NCBI GenBank assembly: GCA_004431415.1
Contig: QPMI01000672.1
Coordinates: forward strand, 34,972-98,971
Reading direction: 5' to 3'
DNA from: Cyanophora paradoxa
Taxonomy: Eukaryota; Glaucocystophyceae; Cyanophorales; Cyanophoraceae
DNA length: 64,000 nucleotides
A model generated the notes under the pieces. It was not told the origin of the DNA and did not search any database. It saw only the letters and a program-made list of their open reading frames with translations. Position numbers and translations under genes: made by a program. Shown in pieces: positions 41,642 to 52,567 of this stretch (position 1 is the first letter of the stretch; each line of letters opens with the position of its first letter).

Positions 41642-43431
41642 CTACCAGAGGAGGGAGTGGGTGGAGGTGGTGGAGCCGCCGGGGTGGTCGACGCCGGCCT
41701 CGGCGTCGGGGTCGAGCAGCTCGCTGACCGCCCGGAAGTCCGCCTCCGACTCCATGCAGAGCATGAACTGCCGCTCCTCGATCCGCGGCGTCGCGATCGC
41801 CCCGCTCGCCTTCCGCCGCCGCGCCGCCGCCGCCGCCTCGCCGGCCGCCAGCGAGGAGCACGCCTGCGTCGCCGCCGCGCCCCCGACGCGGCGGGCGGCC
41901 TGCCCGATGCTGCGGATGACGGAGGCGAGGGGGGAGAGCTTGGGGGAGTCGCCCTCGGCCTCGCGCCGGCGCGCGCGCTCGCGCTCGCGCTCGCGCTCGT
42001 CGCCGCTGGGCTCCTCGTCGGAGTCGGAGGGCGGGGCGTTGTCGGCGGCGCGCAGGAGCTCGCGGTCCGGCCTCACCGCCACCACGGCCGTCACGGCGAG
42101 CGCGAAGGGCGTCGGGCCCTGCGCCAGCGGCTGCACCCGCGTGACGGCGTTGAGGTAGAAGAGCGGCCGGTGGCCCTCGCTGGGCCCCCGCACGGAGAGG
42201 AGCCCGCAGGAGACGACGAAGACGCGCTTGCGCCACAGGCTGATGAAGCGCCCCTCCCACTGCGCCCCGCCTCAGCAGGGCCCCACGAGGCCCGCGCGTC
42301 CGGGCCGGGCCGGGCGGGGCAGGGGGCGGGGCGCACGAGGCGGGCCTGGAAGACGCGCTCCTCGCGGAGGACGCGGATGGAGTGCGGGAGCGGGTCCCGC
42401 TCCGAGAGGGTCCCCGCCGCCGTCCCGCTCCCGTAGCCGCCCACGAGCCGCCCCGACGAGAGCGCCCGCGCGATCCGCGACTCCCGCCCCGAGCGCCCCG
42501 CCCCGCTCCCGCTGCCCCCGGCGCTCCGCGGGCCGAAGTTGCCGGGCGAGGGCGGCGCCACCCGCACGCGCGGCTGCGGGCTCGGGCAGGGCGAGTCGCT
42601 GCCCGGCGGCGGGCTGGGCGCGGCCTGCGCCCGGAGGGCGGGGCTCCCGCGCTGCAGCCGCAGGCCCGGCGCCGACGAGGAGCGCACGATGTGGTGGCCC
42701 CCGCTGCCCTCCACGGCGCCCCCGCCGGCGTCGCGGTGCGCGGGGCGTCGGCGGCGGGGGCAGCTGGAGGAAGGGGCGGGGGCGGGTGGGTGGCGAGGGG
42801 CGAGGCGGGGGCGCCCGGGGAGGAGGCGGAGGAGGCGCTCTGCAGCGGCGGCGTCGAGGACGTCTCCCACTCCTCCGACGCCACTCGCGACGCCGGCCCC
42901 GCTCCCCCGTCCCCGCCACCCCCCGCCGCCTCCCGCGGCGACCCCCGCTCGCGGTCGGTGAGCGCCGGCCTGCACCGCGCGGCCGCCGAGGCCTGCGGGG
43001 CCGGGTCAGGGCCGGCGGCGAGCGCGGAGGTGGGGAGGAGGACCTTGGCGAGGTGGCGGTCGGAGGGGGTGGAGGCGCCCGAGCCGGCCAGGGAGCTCTT
43101 GACGGCGAAGAGCTCCGGGCAGAGGCCGCCCCGCACGCGGCTCCCCGCGGTCGCCCTCCCGTCCTCCAGCAGCACCATCGCCTCCCCGTCCCCGAAGCTC
43201 GCGAACCGGAACTCCGCCGGCTGCTCCGCCCCGTATTGGGAATGCGCGCGGTCGCAGTGCTCCGAGGCCAGCACCCCGCACGCCTGCCCGTGGGCCGCCC
43301 GGGCCGCGCTGCTCCCCCTCCGGACCACCACCTGGAGCCCGTAGTCCGCTGCGCGGGGTCAGCGAGGGGCGCCGCGCCCAGGCGCCGCGCTCATCACCTG
43401 GCGGGTCGGGCGGCGGCGCCATCTCCGTCAT
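41642..43431 (-). CDS. PH-domain protein (multi-exon)
   Basis: From ATG 43431 (MTEMAPPPDPP, intron, then ADYGLQVVVRRGSS) through ARAAHGQACGVLASEHC and EFRFASFGDGEAMVLLEDG, then a long Ser/Pro/Ala-rich central part. The C-terminal third reads as a pleckstrin-homology domain: WEGRFISLWRKRVFVVSCG, GLLSVRGPSEGHRPLFYL, TRVQPLAQGPTPFALAV, and after an acidic/Arg insert (SDSDEEPSGDERERERERAR) the closing RQFMLCMESEADFRAVSELL helix. The stop is TAG 41642-41644. PH domains bind phosphoinositides or proteins at membranes; the ligand is not predictable. The split PH fold with a large insert is noteworthy. The N-terminal part is not recognised. Confidence 0.7.
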
Positions 43432-43890
43432 CCTTCTATCCTGTCCCGTACAGTCAGCCGGTGGTTTTAAACAGCATTAGAGACGAGGAGCATTATGGGC
43501 GGCCTTACCAGAGTGCGCGACACACGAGTCCGGCCGCGTTATCAAGCGCGCAAGCTTCGCGCCCCCTCGATAGTGGCGCCTCCTCGTTCAGCCTACGATC
43601 ACGGTCTCGCTGAGAGGCTCCAGCAACTTGATGGAGAAGACAGACAAGTGGTCGACTGGCGCGCGCGCTCTCTTCAGGCCCGCGTCCGGCTGTTCTCGTG
43701 CCGAGGACGACGGCGACGTGCTCGCCTGGGTGCGCCACGGGATGCGCAGGGCCGGGCCGCTCCCTTCCAGTCACTGCGGCACTACGGCTAACACAATGCC
43801 TCTTGGGTTGAGCTGCCCATTAGGAAGGGGGGTACGCTCACTTCGAAGGGGGTGCACTTCACTCGCGGGTACGGGCAGAAGCCAAGCCCG
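43432..43890. promoter_or_regulatory. Divergent promoter region, PH protein / lipase
   Basis: 459 bases between opposed ATGs. Frames in it are open but without recognisable protein. No TATA box is clear. Confidence 0.35.
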
Positions 43891-45860
43891 ATGCCGTGCT
43901 TCAGCGCGCCGCCCGCGGCTCTCGCGCGGGGGCGACCAGCAGCAAGCGGAGCGCTGGCAGGAGCGCCGCGCTGCTGCGCCCTGGCCCGAAGAACGGTGCG
44001 CGCCACGGCAGCGCGCCGCGTATGTACAACGCTGACGCTGACGTATATACAGTTTCTTGGAAGTAGTAGCGGTCTCCGCGCGGGCCGCGCATCCGGAAGT
44101 GCCAGCGTGCACAGTAGCTCGCCGCGCGCGGCCGCCGGAGGCGCGGCTTCCGGCGCGACGAGGGAAGCCGAGAAGGAAGCGGATGAGAAGCCCGCCGCGG
44201 GGCCGGGCGAGCTGGAGGCGGTGCAGGCGGGGAGCCGCTCCCGGAAGGTCATCAAGGACCCGAATTCTCCGGCCTCCACGTCCCAGGCCCCGGAGCACAC
44301 GGGGAGCATAGGGGGGCCGGCCACGCGCACCGGCGGCACGCGCTACCCGCTTGTCTTCGCGCACGGCCTCCTCGGCTTCGACACGCTGAAGCTCGGCGTC
44401 TGGTGCGCGCCGGCCCTGGCCCGCGCCGGCCCCGCGCCCGCCCCGCCCCGCTGACCGCCGCCCCTTCAGGAGCTTCCAGTACTGGCGCGGCCCCTCGCGC
44501 CCCGCGGGGCGGCGCGCGGGCGCGGCTGAACGGGCCGCGCAGGCGGGGCATCCTCGAGGCGCTGCGGGAAGCGGGCTGCGACGTCTACGTCACGGTGCGC
44601 CCCGCCCCGCCTCTGCGGCCGTCTCTGCTCCGGCCTGAGAGCCGCGCGCAGTCCGTGCCCCCCGCCGCCTCCATCGAGCGGGTCCGCCGCGCCGCGCCGC
44701 GCCCCGCCCCGCCTGGACCGGGCGGGGCGGGGGCTGAGGGGGCGGGGCGGGGCCAGAGGGCGATGGAGCTGCGGGCGCGCGTGAAGGAGATCGGCGCCCC
44801 GCGCGTCAACATCATCGCCCACAGCATGGCCCGCCCCTCGCCCCGGCGCCACGCCCCCGCCCCGGCTCACGCGCCTGCCGGGCGCGCAGGGCGGCCTGGA
44901 CTCCCGCTACTTCATCTCCCGCCTCGACGGCGGCGACCTTGTCTCCAGGCGCGCCCCCTCACAGCTCGCACCCGGCCCCGTGCCCCGCCCAGCCTCGTGA
45001 CCGGGCCGGCGGCGCGGGCGGCAGCCTGACGACGATCGCGACGCCGCACCGGGGCAGCGCCTTCGCGGACTGGTGCATGGAGCGCCGCGTCGAGGACGCC
45101 TTCAAGCTCATGAGGCGCGGGGCGCCCGCCCGCCGCTCCGCGCGCCGGCGGGGCCCCCCCGTGACCCCGCCGCTGGCGCAGGCTGATGGAGACCGGCGCC
45201 GGCTCGAACCTCACCACCGCCTTTTTGCGCGTGCGCCCCGCCCGGCTCGCCCGCCCCGCTGCGGCCCCTCGGCCTCGGGATCGACGCCGCGCAGGAGGAG
45301 TTCAACCCGAGCGTGCCCGACCACCCCGACGTCAAGGCGCGCCGGCGCCGCCGCCGCCCCCCGCCCCCCGCCCTCTCAGCGGGGCGCAGTACTTCAGCTA
45401 CGGGGCGGCGGCGCCGCTGGAGAAGCTCAACCCCGTGTGGCGCCTTAGTGCCCGCATCATCGAGCAGGCCGAGGGGCCCAACGACGGTGCCCCGCCCCCG
45501 CCCCGCGCCCCGCGCCCCGCCCCGGGTGGGCGAGGGACGAGCGCGGGGCGGGGGCAGGCCTGGTCTCGGTCGAGTCGGCGCGCTGGGGCGAGTACCAGGT
45601 GCGAGCCCCCTGGGGCCCGCGTGCCGGGGCCGGGCCGGGGCGGGCCTCACGCCGAGGGCCGGGGGGGCGGGCAGGGGACGATCGAGTGCGACCACCTGCA
45701 GCTGCTCAACTGGGCGTGGACGAACTGGCGCGGCCTCAAGTTCGACGTCCGCCCCCCGGCCCCCCGGCCTTGCGCCTTCAATCCGCGCCAACCCGAAGTC
45801 TCGCAGGGCCTGCCCCTGTACCGCCAGATCGCGGACAAGCTCGCCGAGTCGGAGCTGTGA
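43891..45860 (+). CDS. TGL2-like triacylglycerol lipase, alpha/beta hydrolase (multi-exon)
   Basis: After an Ala/Arg/Ser-rich N-terminus (MPCFSAPPAALARGRPAASG), which could direct it to mitochondria, the core begins TRYPLVFAHGLLGFDTLKLG (oxyanion-hole region). Exons then give FQYWRG, GILEALREAGCDVYVT, RAMELRARVKEIGAPRVNII and the nucleophile elbow AHSM | GGLDSRYFISRLDG, split by an intron after the catalytic Ser-Met. Next come LTTIATPHRGSAFADW, ETGAGSNLTTAFL, YFSYGAAAPLEKLNPVW, EGPND | GLVSVESARWGEY (acid residue) and TIECDHLQLLNWAWTNW (catalytic His). The Ser-Asp-His triad is complete. These features fit the TGL2/bacterial lipase family, which hydrolyses triacylglycerols. The stop is TGA 45858-45860. 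ATG 43891 is chosen because the frame upstream has no other ATG nearby. Confidence 0.83.
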
Positions 45861-46779
45861 GGCCGGCGTCGACGGCGCGCCGCCCTGCAAGCTGTGCATG
45901 TACTGTAGCACCCGTGCCAGTGTTCTCTCGCAGGCTTAGGGGGTTAGCTAGGTGGTGTAGGGGGAGAGGTGGGGGAGTGCACGTAGAAGAATAGGGCAGT
46001 CCATCATGATACGGCACTATGCCGACCCAGTGTTTCAATTGAATCATTTACAGTGCTGGGCTCTCAGAGTCTGACATCCAGAACCTCGGCCCCAGACGGA
46101 GCCCACGTGAAAGCTCGCGAGCGATGCCACAGTACTAGTGTCCCATTCCGGGTCCTGAGGGTCTAGATCTGACCGTGCACGTGGCTTCATGATCAACTTG
46201 GCAAGGCTTGAACTTCAGAATCCACACTCATGATCAGCCTGGGGCCGGCCGTCATTTGCCGCAGTGCAATAAACTTGAAATTCCGGCGAATTTCAACTTG
46301 CAGGTCAACTTCGCCGCGGCGCGGCAACCGTTGAACTTCAACTCATGATCAGGCTTGAAGCTTGCCACAGTGTCCCATTCCCGGGGTCCGGATCCCGAGT
46401 CCTGAGAGTCTAGATCTGACCGGATTCAATTGAATCAACTTCCGAAGTTCAACAATTGCATTCAATTGCAAAGGCTCACTGACGTCCGACGGTCAGCGGC
46501 GCCGGCATGAGAGGCCTTAAACTTGCAAATTTCGTCAACTTCAAGGCTCAGCGGCTTCGGATCCGGAACTCTGTTCATGCTGATCACGACCGCGAGCCCT
46601 GATCATGAACTTCGGAAGCTTCGAACTAGTACTTGAAATTCAAGGCTTGCCAAGTTAAGTCCCGCATCTAGCGCTGGCAAGGCATTATGCTTTCCGAAGT
46701 TCGTCATGACATGATCATGATCAGTGCACCCACGCGTAGCGCCCCTCCACACTTCCTTCTTCCGAAGTTCCGGCACACA
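45861..46779. other. AT-richer spacer with repeated words
   Basis: About 920 bases between convergent genes, no gene seen. TGTCCCATTCC...GTCTAGATCTGACCG occurs twice (46138-46177 and 46372-46420), and TTGAACTTC, TGATCATGA and TTGGCAAGG recur, words that are also common in repeat block R. It may be an old, decayed copy of R or simply similar spacer DNA. Confidence 0.5.
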
Positions 46780-49700
46780 TTAAATATTCGCATTTCTGAG
46801 CCCTGTCTCGGTGGTCATGAATGTCGAGGCGGGAGGGGAGCTAGTCGGAGCGGAGGGAGGCGCGGGCGGCCCAGCCGGAGCGGGAGGCGGCGCCGACGAG
46901 CGCCGCGTAGGCGCGGCGGGGCCCCGCGAGGCGCGGGGAGCGCAGCGCCGCCTCCAGGGGGCCAGGGCGGGCCCGAGGCGGGCGGGGCGACGGCGGAGGA
47001 CGGCGACGAAGGCGGCGCAGGCGAGGTACTCGACGGAGCGGGGCGGGAGGGGGAAGCGCCCCGGCGGGGAGGCGCGCTCGACCTGGCGCCGGAGGAGGCG
47101 GTGCGCGGCGCGGGCGGCGGCAAGGAGGGCGCGCGCGAGGAAGCGCCCGTTCACGCGCGGCAGCTCCAGCGCGTGCGCCACCGCCTGCCGCGTGCGATCA
47201 GACGGGGTGGGAGCGGGTGAGGTGAGGGCGGGCCTTGAGGCCCTCGAGGAGGAAGAGGCTGAGGACGGAGGCGGCCACCGTCCGCTTCGAGTTCAGCTGC
47301 TGGCCCGTCAGCGATGGGAGGGCGCGGGGCGGGGGGCGGCGCACGCGGCCGTCGAGCTCCAAGATGCGGCTCCGCAGGCGCACCTCCCTGCTCCAGCCCG
47401 CCGGCCTCGGGTGCTGGGGCGGGGCGGGGGCGAAGGCGGGGCGGGTGGGCGCACGCGAGGATGCGGCGGCGGAGGGCGAGCCCCGGGCGCAGCGCCGGCA
47501 CCCGCAGCGTGTCCCGCATGCCTGCCCGCCCCCTCGCGAGGGGCGGGGCAAGAGGGGGCGGGTGGGAGGACGGACAGGCGCCCTCGTAGCGGGAGTAGTC
47601 GCGGGTGACCTGCGCGGGCCGTCGGGGGGAGCTCGAGGGCGCGGGGAAAATAACGCGTTCGGCCGCGCCTCGAGGGTCCCCGGGTGGACGACGAGGCCAT
47701 TCCAGCGCACCCCGTCCCCGTCCCGCGGGGGCCCCCCGCCCCGCCCCGGCCCCGACGGCGGGCCGGCGAAGCGCGCCTGAGCCGCGGCGCCGACGCGTGA
47801 GCGAGGGCGGGGCGGGTCGAAAGCGGGGGGGCGGGCGGGGGCTGCCTTGGCGGGGTTGGAGGAGACGCCGTAGTCGGGGAAGCCCTGGGCGAAGCGCGCC
47901 GCGAAGGCCCGCGCCTCGCCCGCCCCCGGCGCCAGGCACAGCCAGTCGTCCACCTGCACGCGCGGGGCGTGAGCGGGGCGAGAGGGGGCGGGGGGGCGCG
48001 GGCGCCTGGCGGAGGAGGAGGCCGTCGGGCCCCCCCGCGAGGAGCCGCGGGAAGTGCTCCCGCTCCAGCGCCCCGTGCGCCAGGCTGGGGGGCACAGGCG
48101 TCAGAAGGTACGGGGGTGCGAGGGGCGCGGGGCGGGCCAGCAGAGGAGGGAGGAGAGGAGGGAGCCCTGGGGGATGCCGGCCTGCTGCGCGGCGAGCCTG
48201 CGCGCGCGCGCGGGGCGTGAGACGCGGAGGAGAGGGCGGGGGTGCGGGGGGGCCGGGGCGCGCTGGGGCCCGAGGAGGAGGAGGCTGGCGGAGAGGTGCT
48301 CGGCGGCGAGGGCGAGGGCGTCCCCCCGCCGCACCCGCTTGTACACCACCTGCGCGCGAGCGTGAGCGAGGAGGGCCCCGCTCTCCACCAGCAGGCGCGG
48401 GGCGGCGCGGCGCGGGCCTGGTCGGCGAGGACGGAGCGCGGGTGCCGCACGGCGAGCTCACGCGCGAGGCGGGGGAAGTCGGGGTACCCCTCGTCCGCCG
48501 GCACAGCCCGCCGGCAGTACCGCGTGAACGGCCCCCGCGCCCTGGGCCGCAGGAGGTCGTCTGAGCGGGGCGGAAGGGCGGGGGGGCGGGGCGCACCCCG
48601 GGCGGCAGTCGGTGGCGGTGTAGCGGACGATGATGTACTCCTCCACGTCGGGGGGCACGAACTCCTCCAGCAGCTCCAGGATGCGCGCCTGCCGCAGCCG
48701 GTCGAACGACTGCGCGGAAGGCCTACGCCGTCAGGGACGGGTAATACGGGCGGGGCGAGGGGGCGGGCCTTCTCGGCGTCGACGGTGCAGGCGTAGACCT
48801 CGAAGGGGGCGGAGGGAGGGGAAGAGGAGGGGGCCGGGGTCGAGGGACCCGGGCCGGTGCGGGGCCGCTTGCGGGGCGGCTCGCCCTCGCCCTCGCCCTC
48901 GGCCTCGGTCTCGGCCCCGGGCTGGTGGCCCTGGGAGGCGCGCCGGGCCGCCTCGAGGAGGGCCGCCTTGAAGGCGAGGAGGCGCCCCCGCGCCGCCCCC
49001 GCCCCAAACACGCTCCCACCAAACGCCTCCGGCTGCCGCTCCTGCCCCGCCCCCGCTCGCCTGCCGCGGCGGGTGGGGGGGCCGGGGTGGCGCGCGCGCC
49101 TTCTCGCAGGATAGGATGGCAAAGAGGTCCTGCAGCTGCCCGTTCACGCTCTGCGCCGCCGCCCCGGCCGGCAGGCCTGCCCCGCCCCGCCTCCGCCCGC
49201 GCCCAGCCCCCGGCGCCGCCGCCGGCCGGCCCCGCCCCGCGCCGGGGGCGCCGAAGGGCGTGGAGGGGGCGAGGGGGCGGGTCGGGGCGGCCTCGAGGCG
49301 GAGGGAGAGGGAGGGGAGGGCGAGCGAGGCGCTTGCCGCCTGGCTGGCGCCCGCGAGGCCGCCCGCCAGCTCGCCCCGTCGCCACCCCGCCGCGGGGCGC
49401 GGCGCGGGGCGCCTGCAAGCCTTAAGCGAGGGGAGGGATGGACGGAGAGGAAGGGGTACCGAGATAGATTTGCGATGGTGCGGAGGGTGCCCTGCGCCGG
49501 CTTGGGCACGAACCGCGCGAAGCCGTACCCCAGGCGCCGCCCCGCGAGGACGCTCCGGCGCTCCGCCTGAGAAGCGCCCGTCGGAACAGAGCGGGGCCCT
49601 CGCGTGTGGCGGGCGGGGCCGGTGCCGCACGGGCGGGAGGAGGCGGAAGGTGGCGGGGGCGCCCCCCGGCCCCGGGCCGAGCAGGCTCGCCACGGCGGCG

Positions 49701-52114
49701 CGCTTGAGTGCGGCCCAGAGGGGCTTGCGCTGCGGGGCGGGCGGGGGGCTCGGGGGCGGGGCGGGGCGGGGCGGGGCGGGGCCGGGGCGGGCGTAGTAGA
49801 AGAGGCGCTGGCGGTGGCCCTCCGCCTCCGTCACGTAGAACATCGCTGCCGCCGCGCGCTCACCGGGGCGGGGCGGGGCGGGGGCGCGGCGGCGCGCACC
49901 GCGGAGGAGGGCACCGCGAAGTCGCGCAGGAGGAAGGCCACGAGGCGGTGCGCCGCCTCGGCCGCCGCCGCCGCCCGCCCTGCCGCCCCGGGGCCCCGCT
50001 CCGCGCGCAGCCAGCGCAGGCGCCCCGCCTGCCGCGCCGAGGCCGTCAGCCGGGGCCGGGGGCGGCGCGAGGGCGAGAGCGAGAAGGAGGGCGGGCCTTG
50101 AAGCCGTCCATGACGCGGTGGAGGGGCAGCGCGTCGAAGCGCCGGCCCCGCACCAGCGCCTCCAGCCCTGCGGGGGGTGCTCGGGGGGCCGGCGGGGCGG
50201 ACAGTGGGGGCGGGGTGTGTCACCCCAGTGGAGGCGGCGGCGGTTGGGGCGGGGCCCGAGAAGGGCGCGGGGCACGACCCCCCGCACGCACGCCTGCGCC
50301 GGCCCGTCCCCTCAGCCGCTGCCGCCTCGAGCGGAGGCGCGGGGGCGACCTTCAGGAAGGCCGCGACGCGGCGCCAGGGCGTGTGCGCCCCCAGCAGCCC
50401 CCGCACCCCCGGCCCCGCCCCCTCCCCGCCCCCCGCCCCCTCCTCTCCGTCCGCCCCGGCCTCCTGGGAGGCGTAGGCGGCGGGGAGGGGCCGGGGCGGA
50501 GGCAGCGGGCAGGCGCGCTCGAGGGCGCGACGGTAGGGGAAGGCCCGCTGCCGCCGCAGGAGGGCCTGCGGGGCGAGTGGGCGGGACGGGGCGGGGCGCC
50601 GGGGCGCGCGGGGGCCGCACGCGGAGCAGGGGCACGGCCGGCACGAGGCGGCGGGGGAGGCGGAGGCGCCGCCGGCTGCGGGGCGTGAGGCGGGCGGGAG
50701 GGGCGAGGGCGGGGCGCACGCGCGGGGGCCCTGGCGGGGCGCGGGGGTTGGGGCCGGGGCCGGGGCCGGGGCGGAGAAGACGAGGCGGGCGAGGGCGCGG
50801 GCGCCGCGGGGCGAGGGCGGCAGCCGGTTCAGCGCGTCTGCCCCGCCTCGTCGGCACGCGCCCCCGGCCCCGCTGCGCGCCGCGCGGGAGGGGCGCGGCC
50901 GGCGGGGGCGCGCACGGGAGAGGGGCAGGCCTGCGGGGGGCGGGGCTCGGGGGTGCGGCGGGGGCGGGCGGGGGCGGGGGCGGGGGGGGGGGGGGGCGGG
51001 ACCGGAGCGGGGTACGAAGGTGCAGGAGAAGAGCATCGGGCTCCGATCCACCGTCCCCGCCTGCGCCCCACGCCCCCGCCCCTCACCCCCCCACCCCTCC
51101 CCGCCCCCGGCGCCGAGCGCGCGTCAGGGGACGCACCCGCGGGGGCGCCTCTTGGGCCGGCGGGGCCGCTCCGCCGCGGCGATTCGCGGGGCCGGCTTTG
51201 CCGCGGGCGGCGCCGCGGGAGGCGGGGCCGGCGCGGGGACGGGGCGGGGCCGGGGCGGCGGCCCTGCGCCGCGCGCGGTCGCGCTTGCGCTTGCTCGGGC
51301 GCCGCCGCGCGGCCTTGGAGGCCCCTGCTGGGGCCGGTTCGGCCAGCTCGGCCGGCGTCTCGGCGGCGGCGCTGGGGTTCGTGGCGGGGCTGGGCCCGAG
51401 GGGGCGCGGGGGCAGGCGCGGGGCGGGGGCGGGCGGGCGGGGCGGGGCCTCGGCGAGGGCCTTGAGGGGCGGCCCGGCGAGCTGCAGGAAGCAGCCGCGA
51501 GGGAGGGCGAGGAAGAGGGCGCAGTGGGCGAGGAGGTGCCGCAGGGCGGGGGGCCCTACGGCGGCGAGGAGGGCCTCCCAGCCGGGCCCGTGCAGCGCCG
51601 CCAGGGTCGTGTTCGGCCAGCCCCACCCGATCACGTCGAACTCCTGCGCCATGCCGCTCGCGCACCAGCCTCCCCGGACGCCCCTCGGGGCCGGCGTCGC
51701 GCACCGGCTGCGCCCCCGCCGCCAGGACGTTGGAAGCGCTCTCCCGCCCCAGCGCGAGCCTCGCGCGGTTGCACAACAGGAGAACGACGTCGTGCAACAC
51801 CTGAGGTCGAAATAAGAGCGACAGCGCATTGCAAGCGGGGCCCGTGGGCGCGCCTCGTCGGTCGACGACCGCTCACTCGGCGAAGGGCCGGGCGGGGCCG
51901 GCGCGTCGGGAAGCGGGAAGACGCGCACTTCGCGCAGCAGCTGCGCGGCCTCCGCATCTGCGTTCTCTTCGACGTCCTCATCGGGCTGCGGGCCCTCCGC
52001 GCCGGCCGCGACGATTGCATCCAACGCATGCCCGTGCCCCGCGGAGCGCAGGAAGTCGCCAAGGACCTCCGCGCGGCCCAGGGCGCACGCTAGCACGTCC
52101 TTGGTGCCGTGCAT
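46780..52114 (-). CDS. TERT: Telomerase reverse transcriptase (multi-exon)
   Basis: The TEN domain is recognisable: SASNVLAAG, then WGWPNTTLAALHGPGWEALL, LRHLLAHCALFLALPRGC and FLQLAGPPLKAL, colinear with vertebrate TERT. The T motif is FYVTEAEGHRQRLFYY | RKPLWAALKRA; motif 1 FARFVPKPAQGTLRTIANLS; motif A YACTVDAEK | SFDRL (catalytic Asp); motif B' AGIPQGSLLSSLLC; motif C GLLLRQ | VDDWL with both Asp; motif D FPDYGVSSNPAKA; motif E WNGLVVHPGTLEARP; then TRDYSRYEG and the C-terminal extension. All three catalytic Asp are present. The ATG is at 52114 (MHGTKDVLACALG) and the TAA at 46780. It adds telomeric repeats using an RNA template. At least three introns have GC donors. Exons between motifs 1 and A are Arg/Pro-rich and less certain. 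Confidence 0.9.
47954..48005 (-). other. GC-AG intron immediately before TERT motif C
   Basis: LLLRQ and VDDWL join across 52 nt. The donor is CGCCAG|GCGCCC and the acceptor CGTGCAG|GTGGAC, with CTCAC about 17 nt upstream of the acceptor. No GT is available between the two motif halves. Confidence 0.88.
48710..48768 (-). other. GC-AG intron inside TERT motif A
   Basis: TVDAEK and SFDRL join across 59 nt. The donor is GAGAAG|GCCCGC and the acceptor GCGCAG|TCGTTC. The joined motif resembles the ciliate TERT motif A (D-x-E-K-x-[YF]-D). Confidence 0.85.
49730..49792 (-). other. GC-AG intron inside TERT T motif
   Basis: RLFYY and RKPLW join across 63 nt, matching vertebrate RLFFYRKSVW. The donor is TACTAC|GCCCGC and the acceptor CCGCAG|CGCAAG. 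The intron holds (GGGGC)n on the plus strand. Confidence 0.87.
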
Positions 52115-52567
52115 TAATATTGGAGGGGCGCGGTCGGAGGGGATCAGCTCGTTGCGGCGGCTGCAATGCCGCTGCAATGCGGCTGCATCGGGTGAGGGTA
52201 CGTAGTTTTTGAGTTTCCGAGGGTACGTACACGTAATTCCGACGCAAACCTGGCCAATCGGCAGCAAGTCACGCTCATACGTGAGGTCGCGATCGCCGGC
52301 GGCCGGCCTTACTTAGGTCGGGGCCCGGGGGGGGGGAAATTTGCAACCTAATTTTTTTAACGCCGATCCCGCTTGCGTAAGGGTCTCTGAGCGAGAACTC
52401 TCGGCGGGGAGACATCGACATACGACACCGGCGTTTGGGCAGTGATAATAGGCACAGCGACCGTCAGGCGTGGAAGCAGTCGGGCAACCAGCGTGTGTCG
52501 TGCCGCGTGACAGCCTGGAGCGAGCGGTTTTGGTGGCAATCGTCCGGCGGACCAAAGCACCGGGCCG
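52115..52567. promoter_or_regulatory. Divergent promoter region, TERT / RWP-RK gene
   Basis: 453 bases between opposed ATGs. It includes a GGGGGGGGAAATTTG and TTTTTTT stretch at 52331-52358. An upstream exon of the RWP-RK gene cannot be excluded here. Confidence 0.35.

Noticed and set aside
47605-48564. 319-codon plus-strand frame opposite TERT
   Set aside because: Arg/Gly/Pro composition without motifs, while the minus strand carries catalytic TERT motifs at the same place.
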